From positions 2,558,501-2,622,500 of the forward strand of contig NZ_CP089538.1 in the NCBI RefSeq assembly GCF_021233055.1: a stretch of 64,000 nt of DNA, given 5' to 3'. Position numbers and translations under genes: made by a program. Positions 1 through 8,197 of the stretch are shown here, piece by piece; position 1 is the stretch's first letter; each line of letters starts with the position of its first letter. The notes below the pieces were generated by a model. It was not told the origin of the DNA, did no database searches, and was given only the letters and a program-made list of their open reading frames with translations. The stretch comes from Spirosoma oryzicola. Its GTDB lineage: Bacteria; Bacteroidota; Bacteroidia; Cytophagales; Spirosomataceae.

Positions 1-311
1 GCCATCACCTGGGCGTCGGCTACGGCCTGATTGCGGGCTGCTTCGGTGCGATCGGTGGGCTTGACCAGGATCGCAAAAGCGTTGTCCTGTTCGGCATCGA
101 TCACCCCGTACCCATTGTCGTCGATATCGACAAAAGGCATGAACAACACCAGTAGGGGAAAACCGAAACTGGGCGCTTTGGTGGCTTCGTCCAAACCACT
201 GACGTCTTCGCCGGCTTCGAAGAGAAACGATTGCAGATCGGGATCTTTTTCGACCAGTTGCTCGAAGTATTCTTGCTGCGAAATAACGTCGGAGCCTAAG
301 TAGGTTGTCAT
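1..311 (-). CDS. Phage protein, tail-completion-like (partial)
   Basis: The reading frame starts with ATG at 311 and runs off the left edge, so only the first 103 residues are visible. The start overlaps the stop of the portal gene in an ATGA arrangement, which indicates translational coupling in the leftward late operon of prophage X. The segment with GFPLLVLFMP and DDNGYG resembles the middle of the 159-residue protein at 43768-44247 of prophage Y (GFFPAVFVMRP, HDNGAEQ), and in Y that gene sits with head-tail/tail genes. A head-tail connector or tail terminator role is an inference; the family is not recognised. Confidence 0.6.
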   Translation of the reverse strand, partial: MTTYLGSDVISQQEYFEQLVEKDPDLQSFLFEAGEDVSGLDEATKAPSFGFPLLVLFMPFVDIDDNGYGVIDAEQDNAFAILVKPTDRTEAARNQAVADAQVM

Positions 312-1612
312 GCGCCCAGTGAGTTTTGTTTGCCGGTTGGGTTTTTGTCCAGTGTGGTGAATTCGATATCGACGAAGCGGAAAGCCACCGTACCTTTTTC
401 ATCGAGTCCCATCAGTTTCAGCGCCAGATTGAGTGGCTTGAGCAAATGACGTCGGTAGGAGGGCGTTCGATACGCAACCTGGTACATGGCCGCATGCTCC
501 AGCTCGGAGCCCGATCCGCCCAGTTTTTCCCCCTGAGCAATGCCCGCCAGTACCGGCAGGATACCGTGCCCCTGGGCCTGCGCGGTGTTGGCGGCCCCGT
601 AAATTTTGGTGTAGGCATCGTCGGTCATTTTGTTGTCGACAGGCTTGATCCGGATCAGATCATTGGCTTTGCCATCGCCGTTGGTCAGATCGCCGATCAT
701 GACCACGGCCTTATCGGCGTTCTCCACGCCGGCCAGGAAGGCGTCGAGTTTGGCCATGAACTTATCTTTCCGGGCCTCGATGAGTTTGTCTGTTTCTTCA
801 TCGCCGGGCGTTTCACCTTCCTGAATAAAATAGGCTTCGTCGATCTCGATGAGATACTTGATGTTGTAGCCGTTTTCGAGTCCGTTCAAATGATAGAGCG
901 GGATTTTATTCGCCACTTTGGTCCACCACTTGGTGCCCCAGAACAAGCCCAGGTTGTAGAAATCCTGGCCGATTTGCGCCTTTTTGAGGTGCATGATCGA
1001 CTCGGCATATTTGGTTGGCTCCTTGCGGTTGAACAGGGGCACCTTCGCCAGTTGGCTGGGCTTCTTACCGGTACCAAACTGGGGGCTGATCAGCAGCGCT
1101 TCTAGGCCCTTGCCGGTGGGTTTGACGTAGCGGCACTTGAGCGGCTGGATTGTCTGCAGACCGATGTCCTTCCCTTCGCCAACCGACAGGTTGACAAACG
1201 CCTGCTCACAGAAGGTCATCGACAGGGCGGCCAACTCCAGATACTTATCGAAGATTTCGTTTTCCTCGAACCATTCCTTGATTTCGGGGAAGGCTTCGCG
1301 CTGATACACGACTTTGCCCCCTTCGTAGGTTTCTCGGAAGGGAGCCACGCCCGCGCCCAGAATAAACTCTTTGGCCTGATCCATGAGCGATGGCTTACTG
1401 GGTGATTCCCAGTTGAGCGCGATAACCTGGTTGGGCTCATTATCATCTTTGCCCCAGGCCACCCACTCGTGACTCCCCAACGACGTGCTGGCCTTCACGG
1501 CCGAGAGCGCCTTTTCATCGCCGTGCACGATATCGATCGCCGGCATAATCTCTACGGCAGCACTGGGGCCCGAGAGATGGAACAAATTGTGATCAAATTT
1601 ACGGACGCCCAT
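308..1612 (-). CDS. Phage portal protein (prophage X)
   Basis: This 434-residue protein is a probable portal, the dodecameric ring through which DNA enters the capsid. It is paralogous to the 424-residue protein at 49098-50372: both have NGYNIKYL in the middle, a conserved MSDDAY or MTDDAY segment, and a C-terminal ILPxLAG plus TTLDxNPTG block. It lies directly downstream of the large terminase and one small gene, the usual terminase-portal order. It abuts the small gene at 1613 and overlaps the next gene by ATGA. Portal identity comes from position, length and the paired copy; no invariant active-site motif exists for this family. Confidence 0.65.
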   Translation of the reverse strand: MGVRKFDHNLFHLSGPSAAVEIMPAIDIVHGDEKALSAVKASTSLGSHEWVAWGKDDNEPNQVIALNWESPSKPSLMDQAKEFILGAGVAPFRETYEGGKVVYQREAFPEIKEWFEENEIFDKYLELAALSMTFCEQAFVNLSVGEGKDIGLQTIQPLKCRYVKPTGKGLEALLISPQFGTGKKPSQLAKVPLFNRKEPTKYAESIMHLKKAQIGQDFYNLGLFWGTKWWTKVANKIPLYHLNGLENGYNIKYLIEIDEAYFIQEGETPGDEETDKLIEARKDKFMAKLDAFLAGVENADKAVVMIGDLTNGDGKANDLIRIKPVDNKMTDDAYTKIYGAANTAQAQGHGILPVLAGIAQGEKLGGSGSELEHAAMYQVAYRTPSYRRHLLKPLNLALKLMGLDEKGTVAFRFVDIEFTTLDKNPTGKQNSLGA

Positions 1613-1921
1613 TTACCAGGATCGTTTGATTGTGTGCCACTCGGTTTGATTTTTGAATCGGTAGTGTGTGATAAGCCGGGTGCGGAGCGAGAAGGGTTCT
1701 CTCGTCTGGTCCTCCAGCAGCAGGACGCCTTTTTCGAAGACGTCGTAGCGGAGCCCGGCTCCTTTCTTGCTGCCTTTGCCATCGAAGCGCTTGCTCGATT
1801 TTCGGCAGTCGTGTTTTTCGCCGGACGCGCCATCTTTCTTACGGTAGCGGATCGAGAAGCCGTCATTTTCGGCATCCTGCAGCAGCTTGTAGAAAGCCGA
1901 GACCGGTAACATTTTTTCCAT
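1613..1921 (-). CDS. Small conserved phage protein between terminase and portal
   Basis: This 102-residue basic protein is not recognised as a named family. The residues RYRKKDGASGEKHDC and the C-terminal half align by eye with the 100-residue protein at 50375-50677 (YCKRDGTLGEK), which also lies immediately upstream of a portal gene, so it is a conserved partner of the portal module. A copy of the GTCCTTT promoter motif lies at 1953-1959 with its CTTG box only a few bases before the ATG at 1921. A second ATG three codons in is an alternative start. Confidence 0.6.
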   Translation of the reverse strand: MEKMLPVSAFYKLLQDAENDGFSIRYRKKDGASGEKHDCRKSSKRFDGKGSKKGAGLRYDVFEKGVLLLEDQTREPFSLRTRLITHYRFKNQTEWHTIKRSW

Positions 1922-1924
1922 GGT

Positions 1925-1959
1925 GCAAGGTGTTACCGCTGAGAGCGGTTAAAAAGGAC
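1925..1959 (-). promoter_or_regulatory. Late-type promoter motif, X copy 1
   Basis: GTCCTTT at 1953-1959 is followed on the minus strand by CCTTG ending at 1926, one base off the spacing of the other seven copies. It precedes the gene starting at 1921 by about 4 nt, which would give a nearly leaderless message. It is the weakest member of the set. Confidence 0.4.
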
Positions 1960-2144
1960 GTTTTTTAGGCCAAAAAGCCTTCCAATCTGTTTTGGGGTCA
2001 ATGCCTGATGCGTCAGGTAGTTGCATTTGGGAGCTGCCCTTTTTTTTCCAGTCAGCTCTCGATCGAGGCTACGCCCTTTCTGTTTTCGGTAATTACCGGG
2101 AGAGAAAATCCCGAATATATGAAAGGGGGGTAGCCGCGTCGGCG

Positions 2145-3605
2145 TTAGAGGAAACGAATCTCTTTACCCTTACTCTTCCGCCGTCCGGCTGTCGAGTATT
2201 TAGCGTAGAGAATATAATCGAAGCAGTCAGAAAGGTGAGTTGCGTATGCCTGGTCGATCGAGCTTTCCTCCGAGCTTTTATCTTTCTCGAAACCGGTTTT
2301 GATGGGTGAGTTCTGGATGGAGATGATCAGCGCCTTGCAGGTGTTCTGGTTGATGCGCACTCTTGGATACTGATCACTTGACTCGATCAGGATCTTGTCG
2401 ATGAGATTGAACTTATCGATGTGATCAGGATTGAAGCGAATAACCTTGTCGATGACCTTCCAACCCTTAGCCTTGAAGACATCAATGGCTTGCTCATAGA
2501 GTGTCTTCTTACTACCAGCACTCTTTGACTTGCCATAGGCATCACCAAATAGAATGATCTCCTTCTTAGTGTGATGATCATACGCATTGACAACCATGTT
2601 ACACAGCGTCTCTACCAGGGTCTGGTCCTGGGCCGCCTGCTTAGCGTATAGGCTATTAATAACCCGGAGTTCCTTGGGGTTCTCCTGGCAGATGATCACG
2701 CTACAAATACCAGCGTTAAAATCGAACGACATTTCCAGGGGCTTTCCTGGGTTGTGGTCGCTGAAACTGGGCATCCAGATCCCGGACGCATTGGTGTCGT
2801 ACTTGAAGGTGTTTGCCGAACAGTGTTTATCATGCTCGAAGGAAGGATAATAACAGTTTGGTAGCTTGGCAATGCGCTCATTCATAACCTCAATACGAAA
2901 GGCCATCGGTGACAGAATTGCCTCCTGTTCCGTTTTGTAATTGGGGTGAAGCATGGGATTGTCATCACAATTACCCTCGATAAAAAAGTACTTCTTGGGG
3001 TCCCGCTTCATGAGCTCCTCGGTTTTAAACACCCATTTTCCAGACTCATGCCAGGGATTGGAGGTGAAATCGTAGAGCGAATTGTGCATGAAGTTGCCGA
3101 CAAACCGGTGCGTATTGGCCCGGTAGAGCATCGGCATCAGGATCTTGTTGATCCAGTCTTCTTTAAAAAGCGCCGATTCATCGACCAGGCCACCGTCGTA
3201 ATTACCCCCCCGGTTCGCATCGGGATTTTCAAAACTGAGCAGCTGCAGACAAAAGCCGGTAATGAACGTAATGCACCGATCGTAGGTCTTGGGCGCTTTG
3301 AAGGGCTTAGGCCAGTGGGATGGCGGAGCCTTGAAAAGCACGTAATGACCCAAACCGGTTTTCTCATCGTACTCTTTCCAACCAATGCCGGCGAAGGCGT
3401 CGGCCATATCGACGAGCACGATATTGAGCAGCTGGGCAAAGGTCAGCCCGGCCAGAAAGAACTTGGCCCGGCCCATCATGCGGGCGAAGTAGCCAATGCA
3501 CACCAGTAGCAAAAAGGTCTTACCAAACGCCCGGCCGGCCAGCAGCGTTTTGCGCTGAGCCTCGGATTGGAGGAAGATCAGCTGCTTGGGAAACACGTAA
3601 GTCAT
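2145..3605 (-). CDS. terL: Terminase large subunit (prophage X)
   Basis: This is the ATP-driven packaging motor and nuclease. In the 501-residue frame, a Walker A motif (AGRAFGKTF, about residues 38-46) is followed by a Walker B-like GGLVDES near 155. A C-terminal RNase H-fold nuclease is suggested by acidic patches at SFDFNAG, LFGDAYGK and HLSDCFDY. The frame opens at 3650 and overlaps the small terminase by 26 bp; the start used here is the internal ATG at 3605 (MTYVFPKQ), which removes the overlap, but 3650 is possible. It is paralogous to 19395-20945: ATHLSD, NSPIK, EKDKSSE and SAGSK are shared. Unlike Y, the X copy lies between the lysis genes and the portal. Confidence 0.85.
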   Translation of the reverse strand: MTYVFPKQLIFLQSEAQRKTLLAGRAFGKTFLLLVCIGYFARMMGRAKFFLAGLTFAQLLNIVLVDMADAFAGIGWKEYDEKTGLGHYVLFKAPPSHWPKPFKAPKTYDRCITFITGFCLQLLSFENPDANRGGNYDGGLVDESALFKEDWINKILMPMLYRANTHRFVGNFMHNSLYDFTSNPWHESGKWVFKTEELMKRDPKKYFFIEGNCDDNPMLHPNYKTEQEAILSPMAFRIEVMNERIAKLPNCYYPSFEHDKHCSANTFKYDTNASGIWMPSFSDHNPGKPLEMSFDFNAGICSVIICQENPKELRVINSLYAKQAAQDQTLVETLCNMVVNAYDHHTKKEIILFGDAYGKSKSAGSKKTLYEQAIDVFKAKGWKVIDKVIRFNPDHIDKFNLIDKILIESSDQYPRVRINQNTCKALIISIQNSPIKTGFEKDKSSEESSIDQAYATHLSDCFDYILYAKYSTAGRRKSKGKEIRFL

Positions 3606-3624
3606 GTTTGCCCGCTGGGTGACG

Positions 3625-4143
3625 TTACTCAACGACTTCGGCTTCTCCATCTTCGACTTCGTTTTTCAGAATGTCCAATGCGGCCAGATCCGAGGTGAAA
3701 ATCATGTTGGGTTTGGGCAGATACAGCCTTGGATCAGTGAACTCGGCGTTTTTCTCCAGCAGCCCCTGCATTTTGGCGGCTTTCTGGAGCACGTTGGCAG
3801 CGGCTTCGTACTCGCCGTCGAGTTCCAGCTTAGCGGCTAATTCTTCCATGCGCGTGACGTAGATATTGCGCTTGGCGTCTTTTTTGGCCGATTTGGCATT
3901 GGCGAAGATTTCCTGACAGTCGCGCACAATGTTGTATGCCTGGGACTGACTCAGGTTGTAGGTACCCACGGCCATAATGGCCTTGACGACCTGGCGTTCG
4001 GATAAGCCATCGCAGAGATGCGAGTAAGCGAAGAAGTATTTTTGGAACATGGCCAGCTCCTTCTCCTCGAGCGGCCGATCAGTCATGAGATGGTCCCGGT
4101 AACGTTCGAGCCGATCTTCTTTGAAAACCTCTGGTAGCTGCAT
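3625..4143 (-). CDS. terS: Terminase small subunit (prophage X)
   Basis: This 172-residue protein sits immediately upstream of the large terminase. An N-terminal region with SERQVVKAIM and NLSQSQAYNIVRDCQ looks like a helix-turn-helix DNA-binding segment, followed by an amphipathic helical core (EELAAKLELDGEYEAAANV) suited to oligomerisation. The same EYEAAA/DFKAQAAL plus LLEKNA/LLKEAAK pattern occurs in the Y copy at 20884-21417. A GTCCTTT promoter motif lies at 4189-4195 with a TAGACTTG box 18 nt before the ATG. Confidence 0.7.
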   Translation of the reverse strand: MQLPEVFKEDRLERYRDHLMTDRPLEEKELAMFQKYFFAYSHLCDGLSERQVVKAIMAVGTYNLSQSQAYNIVRDCQEIFANAKSAKKDAKRNIYVTRMEELAAKLELDGEYEAAANVLQKAAKMQGLLEKNAEFTDPRLYLPKPNMIFTSDLAALDILKNEVEDGEAEVVE

Positions 4144-4160
4144 AAAAATAAGTTTTTTAG

Positions 4161-4195
4161 CAAGTCTACCAGAGGCCCCGGGGTCAAAAAAGGAC
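4161..4195 (-). promoter_or_regulatory. Late-type promoter motif before terS, X copy 2
   Basis: On the minus strand GTCCTTT occupies 4195-4189 and TAGACTTG lies at 4168-4161, matching the phylum's -7 box TAnnTTTG except for one base. The distance from the first G to the box is the same as in the other copies. The ATG of the small terminase is 18 nt downstream. Confidence 0.6.
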
Positions 4196-4196
4196 G

Positions 4197-4697
4197 TTAA
4201 AAAGCGGCTTCCAGGCTGTCGATCGTGCGCGGATTAAGCCAATAGTTGACCCGCCGAAGTGAGTCATTTTCCCGGTGCAGTCGAATGGTCCGCAGTTCAA
4301 ACGAGAGCGAGTCGGCTTCATGGCTTTTCTCAACAGCCAGGTTCACCACGTCGCGCAGCGCTTCGACGTCCGATGGCTGCTGGAGTGACGCCAGGTTGAT
4401 CACCACGAGGGTGCCCACGGCCGTCATTGTGCCGACCGAAACTTCACGCAGCAGGTTTTTAGTGGTGCCCAAATGGGAGGTTGTTCCCTTCAGGAAGTTC
4501 ACCACGATATTCAGTATACCAGGCCCATGATCGATAGGCTGCTGATGGGCTGTTGTTGGTCGAGTTGGGGGCGGTGGTGGTTCGTGCCCTTCCCGGATCA
4601 CCCGGCTGGGTGGCGGCTCAGGTGGTAGCGGTAGTTTGTTTGCTATTGGCGGAACTGCATGGCCAGCTTCTGGCCACTCGGCAGGTGGTTTAGACAT
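4197..4697 (-). CDS. Membrane-anchored spanin-like protein (prophage X)
   Basis: This 166-residue protein has a long proline-rich N-terminus, one hydrophobic segment (VGTMTAVGTLVVINLASL, about residues 88-105) and a C-terminal helical tail with charged heptads. This topology, placed directly after the endolysin, suits an inner-membrane spanin or lysis accessory. The counterpart in Y (51037-51432) has the same LLREVSVGTMTAV/LFREITVSVITAV membrane segment but lacks the proline-rich extension. No lipoprotein partner is visible here. The lysis role is an inference from position and topology. Confidence 0.5.
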   Translation of the reverse strand: MSKPPAEWPEAGHAVPPIANKLPLPPEPPPSRVIREGHEPPPPPTRPTTAHQQPIDHGPGILNIVVNFLKGTTSHLGTTKNLLREVSVGTMTAVGTLVVINLASLQQPSDVEALRDVVNLAVEKSHEADSLSFELRTIRLHRENDSLRRVNYWLNPRTIDSLEAAF

Positions 4698-4734
4698 AGG
4701 AGGTGGCGTTGTGGGGATAGAGCCGTTAACGAAT

Positions 4735-5133
4735 TCATTTTTTCGGGATGAGCTTTTTCCAGTCCGTTAGCTCGAAGTGCGGCCGATCCATGATCGACTT
4801 GAAGTTGCCGCCCCAGGTGATCCCCTTCGTTTCGAGCAGATAGGGCGCAAACTGGTCGAACCACTTATCGGTATAGATCACCACACCGGTTTTCATCAAA
4901 AAGGCGATATCGAACGCCAGCGATGGTTGGTAGTTGTGGGGGGATTCGCCAGCCCGGGCATTGGTGACCTTAGGCTTTTGCTTAAAAAGGCCGTCCTGCT
5001 CTTCGTTGGAGCGGTACGTGCACGTTAAAAAAGGTTGGGGTAATTCTGGGTGCAGGAGCGCCCATTTGGCTTGGGCTTTGCCCCATGCGTAGGCAAGAGC
5101 CGGGTGTAAATCGTTGATTGATCGAGATGGCAT
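4735..5133 (-). CDS. M15-family peptidase endolysin (prophage X)
   Basis: This is a probable peptidoglycan L-alanyl-D-glutamate-type endopeptidase. The zinc-binding pattern of the M15 family is visible: YRSNEEQ, SPHNYQPSLAFD (His and Asp ligands) and PHFEL (second His). The frame opens at 5184, but the start MPSRSINDL at 5133 matches the start of the Y paralogue (MPSRSIEDL at 51875), so that start is used. The protein is 132 residues and lacks the calcium-loop insertion found in the Y copy. There is no signal peptide, so export would need a holin or other lysis factor. A terminator and a promoter motif lie just upstream. Confidence 0.8.
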   Translation of the reverse strand: MPSRSINDLHPALAYAWGKAQAKWALLHPELPQPFLTCTYRSNEEQDGLFKQKPKVTNARAGESPHNYQPSLAFDIAFLMKTGVVIYTDKWFDQFAPYLLETKGITWGGNFKSIMDRPHFELTDWKKLIPKK

Positions 5134-5145
5134 TGGCTTTTTTAT

Positions 5146-5180
5146 CAAAGTTGCCACCTGCTTACCCAGGCTAAAAGGAC
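5146..5180 (-). promoter_or_regulatory. Late-type promoter motif before endolysin, X copy 3
   Basis: GTCCTTT at 5174-5180 (minus strand) is followed after 23 nt by CTTTG at 5146-5150, inside CAACTTTG, an approximate TAnnTTTG box. The endolysin ATG is 13 nt downstream of the box. The motif begins just after the hairpin at 5181-5214, so upstream transcription would stop before the late unit starts. Confidence 0.6.
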
Positions 5181-5214
5181 ACAAAAAGCCCGCCGGTTAG
5201 GGCGGGCTTTTTGT
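5181..5214. terminator. Bidirectional intrinsic terminator between cargo and endolysin
   Basis: AAAAAGCCCGCC and GGCGGGCTTTTT form a 12-bp stem with a 6-nt loop, with A and T runs on both sides, so it can terminate either strand. The same GCCCGCC/GGCGGGC hairpin precedes the endolysin of Y at about 51940-51963. It insulates the cargo genes from the late operon. Confidence 0.75.
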
Positions 5215-5217
5215 GGC

Positions 5218-5289
5218 TTAATGTACTTCGTACCCTTGTTCTTCGAGTTTAGTAGCCTCTTCGCGGCTCGTTACATACAGGTAATCCTA
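5218..5289 (-). pseudogene. C-terminal gene remnant beside the arsenic cassette
   Basis: An open stretch of about 23 codons ends with TAA at 5218-5220 and encodes a plausible helical C-terminus (SREEATKLEEQGYEVH). Reading upstream it meets in-frame stop codons immediately and has no start codon. It looks like the tail of a gene cut when the arsenic cassette was inserted or rearranged. A chance open frame cannot be excluded. Confidence 0.25.
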
Positions 5290-5327
5290 TTAGAGTAATA
5301 ATATAATCAAATTAAGCTTTGCCAAAT

Positions 5328-6383
5328 TCACCTCACATGGTGGGGCTTATTGTAGCTGGATTCGAAGCTAGGCTTCTGCTTTAAAGCAAAATTGACAAGT
5401 AAAATCAATACCGGCACCTCGATCAGCGGCCCGATTACGGCCGCAAAGGCTGCGCCGGAATTGACGCCAAACACGGCGATGGCAACCGCAATACCCAATT
5501 CAAAATTATTCCCGGCTGCGGTGAAAGCCAGTGACGTTGATTTTGAATAATCAGCGCCGGCACGTTTCGACAGATAGAAAGCCGAAAAGAACATGATGGC
5601 AAAATAGATCGTCAGGGGGATAGCGATACGCACTACGTCCAGCGGTATGGAGACGATAAGCTGCCCTTTCAGGCTGAACATGACGACAATTGTAAACAGG
5701 AGCGCCACAAGCGTTATAGGGCTGATTGCCTGCAAAAAGGTCTGTTCATACCATGGATGGCCTTTAAGCCGCGTCAGGATGATACGGGAGAACAAACCAC
5801 CCAGAAACGGGACACCCAGATAAATAAAAACGCTCTGCGCTACTTCGCCAATCGTGATGTTCACCTCGAATCCTTGTAGACCGAACAGAGGCGGCAAGAC
5901 GGTAATAAACACATAGGCATAGACTGAATAGAACAGCACTTGAAAAATGCTGTTGAAGGCGACCAAACCAGCCGCGTAAAGCCTGTCACCGCCAGCCAGA
6001 TCGTTCCAGACGATCACCATCGCAATACAACGGGCAATGCCGATCATGATGAGGCCGGTCATGTATTCGGGCTTATCCGGCAGAAATATCACGGCCAGCC
6101 CGAACATGAGCAAGGGGCCAACAATCCAGTTTTGCAGCAAGGAAAGCCCTAGAATTTTAGTGTTGGCAAACACTTTCGGCAACTCACTATAACGCACCTT
6201 CGCCAAAGGTGGGTACATCATCATCACAAGGCCAATGGCTAAAGGGACGTTGGTTGTGCCGGAATTGAACTGATTGATGAACGTCTGCGACTGCGGGAAA
6301 AAATAGCCGATGGCAACCCCTAGCAACATCGCAAGGAAGATCCACAGTGTCAGGAAACGGTCTAAAAACGACAGTCTAGGCAT
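5328..6383 (-). CDS. acr3: ACR3-family arsenite efflux permease
   Basis: This 351-residue, ten-helix membrane protein exports trivalent arsenite using the proton-motive force. Family hallmarks are visible: the single conserved cysteine in [11 protein letters not shown] near residue 117-118 and the glutamate in [10 protein letters not shown] near the C-terminus, both known to be essential in ACR3 proteins. Its start overlaps the arsC stop by 8 bp, so the two are probably translated together. It is the last gene of the arsR-arsM-arsC-acr3 operon and would remove the arsenite made by ArsC. Nothing appears truncated. Confidence 0.93.
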   Translation of the reverse strand: MPRLSFLDRFLTLWIFLAMLLGVAIGYFFPQSQTFINQFNSGTTNVPLAIGLVMMMYPPLAKVRYSELPKVFANTKILGLSLLQNWIVGPLLMFGLAVIFLPDKPEYMTGLIMIGIARCIAMVIVWNDLAGGDRLYAAGLVAFNSIFQVLFYSVYAYVFITVLPPLFGLQGFEVNITIGEVAQSVFIYLGVPFLGGLFSRIILTRLKGHPWYEQTFLQAISPITLVALLFTIVVMFSLKGQLIVSIPLDVVRIAIPLTIYFAIMFFSAFYLSKRAGADYSKSTSLAFTAAGNNFELGIAVAIAVFGVNSGAAFAAVIGPLIEVPVLILLVNFALKQKPSFESSYNKPHHVR

Positions 6384-6813
6384 GAACGGGGCCGCTGGCG
6401 GTTAAATGCTGCTCGATGAATTGGCGGCTGTATGCCTTGATCTCGTCGCGCACCTGACGGAATGACGTTAAAGCGTCAATTCCGGGCTGGTGGCCGGGGT
6501 CGGTAAAACTATGATGAATTTTCTTGGCCGATGATGGGAAGATCGGGCATTGCTCACGGGCGTTGTCACAAACCGTTATCACATAGTCAAACGGAATGGC
6601 GGAGTATTCGTCGGCGTGGTTTGACGTATGGTGAGATATATCAATGCCATCTTCGGCCATGACCTGCACGGCCAGCGGATTAACTCCGTGCGGAGCCACC
6701 CCCGCGCTATAGACCTGGGCGCGGTCGCCGGCGAAGTGTTGTAAATAGCCCTCTGCCAATTGAGAACGGGCGGAATTGCCAGTGCAAAGCACTAGGATTT
6801 TTGTCTGGTTCAT
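6376..6813 (-). CDS. arsC: Arsenate reductase, thioredoxin-coupled
   Basis: This 145-residue protein of the low-molecular-weight phosphatase fold reduces arsenate to arsenite in the cytoplasm. The P-loop CTGNSARS at residues 10-17 supplies the first catalytic cysteine, and [10 protein letters not shown] near residues 81-90 supplies the second and third cysteines of the disulfide relay typical of thioredoxin-dependent ArsC. SFTDPG carries the conserved aspartate. The start lies only 2 nt from the arsM stop, and the end overlaps acr3. Confidence 0.93.
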   Translation of the reverse strand: MNQTKILVLCTGNSARSQLAEGYLQHFAGDRAQVYSAGVAPHGVNPLAVQVMAEDGIDISHHTSNHADEYSAIPFDYVITVCDNAREQCPIFPSSAKKIHHSFTDPGHQPGIDALTSFRQVRDEIKAYSRQFIEQHLTASGPVHA

Positions 6814-6815
6814 GG

Positions 6816-7625
6816 CTATTTTTCGGCGTAAACGGTGATGCTGTAGATGCCTTTATCCTCCTGGCGATAGTCGGCGATTTCATCGGCTGACAGATAGTTT
6901 TGCAGCACATCATCCGGCAAACTAATTTCTCGCTCTTTTTGAATAATGATGTTTGTAAATCCGGTCTCCTGCACCAATTGTAGATAAGCGTCTTTCTGAA
7001 TGGCTCCCGATACGCAGCCAACGTACATTTCGGCGTCATGCTGCAAGCCTTCGGGTAGGTCGCCTTTCAGCACAATGTCTGAAATGCTGAAATGACCGCC
7101 TGACTTCAATATGCGGTGCGTTTCGGTAAAGGCTTTTTGCTTGTCAGGGACAAGGTTCATCACACAGTTGCTCACCACCACGTCAGCCAGATTTTCAGGC
7201 AGGGGCATATATTCAATGTCGCCATAAACGAACTCGACATTGGAAAAGCCTAACGCTTTGGCGTTCTGGCGGGCGCGGTCGATCATGGCCGGCGTCATGT
7301 CCAGACCGATCACGCGGCCAGTTTCGCCGGTCTCGGCACGGGCCACAAAACAATCATTGCCAGCGCCGGAACCCAGATCTACAACAACATCGCCGGCTTT
7401 GATCTGCGCGAACTGTGTCGGCAGTCCACAGCCTAAACCAAGATCCGCTTCGGCCACATAGCCGTTCAGGGCGTCATATTCTTGCGCCATGACTATAGGC
7501 ACGTTGGCACTTATCTCTGGACCACAGCAAGACGTTGGGCCGCAGCAGCTTCCGGTTTCGGGCTGCTCGGCAATCGCGCCGTATTTCTGGCGCACGACTT
7601 CCTTGATTTGTTCGGCTGTTTGCAT
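6816..7625 (-). CDS. arsM: Arsenite S-adenosylmethionine methyltransferase
   Basis: This 269-residue enzyme methylates As(III) with S-adenosylmethionine. The SAM-binding motif VVDLGSGAGNDCF lies near residues 80-92, followed by GLDM and GDIEYMP. Arsenic-ligand cysteines are visible in GLGCGLP, SNCVMN and YVGCVSG, with an extra CC pair near residues 27-28 and 33-34. It is followed directly by arsC. A near copy of the ArsR operator upstream of arsR lies 17 nt before its start, so it may have its own promoter control. Confidence 0.92.
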   Translation of the reverse strand: MQTAEQIKEVVRQKYGAIAEQPETGSCCGPTSCCGPEISANVPIVMAQEYDALNGYVAEADLGLGCGLPTQFAQIKAGDVVVDLGSGAGNDCFVARAETGETGRVIGLDMTPAMIDRARQNAKALGFSNVEFVYGDIEYMPLPENLADVVVSNCVMNLVPDKQKAFTETHRILKSGGHFSISDIVLKGDLPEGLQHDAEMYVGCVSGAIQKDAYLQLVQETGFTNIIIQKEREISLPDDVLQNYLSADEIADYRQEDKGIYSITVYAEK

Positions 7626-7641
7626 GATTTTGTCCTTATTG

Positions 7642-7664
7642 GTTTATTGTGATATTACGATGAT
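7642..7664. promoter_or_regulatory. ArsR operator copy upstream of arsM
   Basis: The sequence around ATTGTGATATTACGAT is a near-perfect dyad differing by one base from the operator upstream of arsR, and 21 of 23 positions agree overall. It lies between arsR and arsM, 17 nt before the arsM ATG, so ArsR probably also controls an internal promoter. Confidence 0.55.
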
Positions 7665-7687
7665 CGTGGTCAAAAAAAGCCACGGAT

Positions 7688-8014
7688 TTAACAGCAAGTG
7701 GCCCCGACGACTGTATCTAATAATGCGCCAAAGGTGTGCCGTGCTTCTTCCCAAACAGGCGGATTGATGCAGTAGCAGACGCGGGGCGGGTTGATTTCGC
7801 CCTGAATGATGCCGATGCGCTTGAGTTCTTTCAGATGCTGTGAAACGGTTGCCTGTGCTAGGTCCAACTCGTCCACCAAATCACCACACACGCAGGCTTT
7901 TCGCTCGATCAATAATTGCAGGATGGTAACCCGTGCCGGATGGGCAAAGGCTTTTGCCAGTTCCGCAATGCGGTTCTGCTGCTCGGTGAAGATTTCGGTT
8001 CTAGTCACTCCCAT
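7688..8014 (-). CDS. arsR: ArsR-family arsenic-responsive repressor
   Basis: This 108-residue winged-helix repressor binds its operator without metalloid and releases it when As(III) is bound. The recognition helix is in LAQATVSQHLKELKRIG. The metalloid site is ACVCGDL, equivalent to the ELCVCDL motif of classical ArsR proteins, and a C-terminal CC pair may add ligands. It is the first gene of the leftward arsenic operon. The gene is complete and looks functional. Confidence 0.92.
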   Translation of the reverse strand: MGVTRTEIFTEQQNRIAELAKAFAHPARVTILQLLIERKACVCGDLVDELDLAQATVSQHLKELKRIGIIQGEINPPRVCYCINPPVWEEARHTFGALLDTVVGATCC

Positions 8015-8037
8015 GTCACAAATATAACAAAGAAAAT

Positions 8038-8060
8038 GTTTATTGTAATATTACGATTAG
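8038..8060. promoter_or_regulatory. ArsR operator upstream of arsR
   Basis: ATTGTAATATTACGAT at the centre of this site is an almost perfect 16-bp inverted repeat. It begins 24 nt upstream of the arsR start and is repeated upstream of arsM, which supports autoregulation of the operon. Confidence 0.6.
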
Positions 8061-8197
8061 ATTTTTATAAAGAGTAATCCGACTCCTTAAAATCCTGAGA
8101 AAGCCGGCACACCGCCCATTTTGACCCCGAAGTGTCATCAGTGTACCGGCAGCGCTCAGCCTGGTGGCGCTCTGCTATGATTGATCATAAGTAGCGA

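Noticed and set aside
326..1105. A 259-codon plus-strand frame opposite the portal gene
   Set aside because: Composition is irregular and it lies antisense to a conserved portal gene.
8061..8197. Possible gene between arsR and the phage early genes
   Set aside because: No open frame with a start of reasonable length; only short A/T-rich DNA and a GC-rich stretch were seen.
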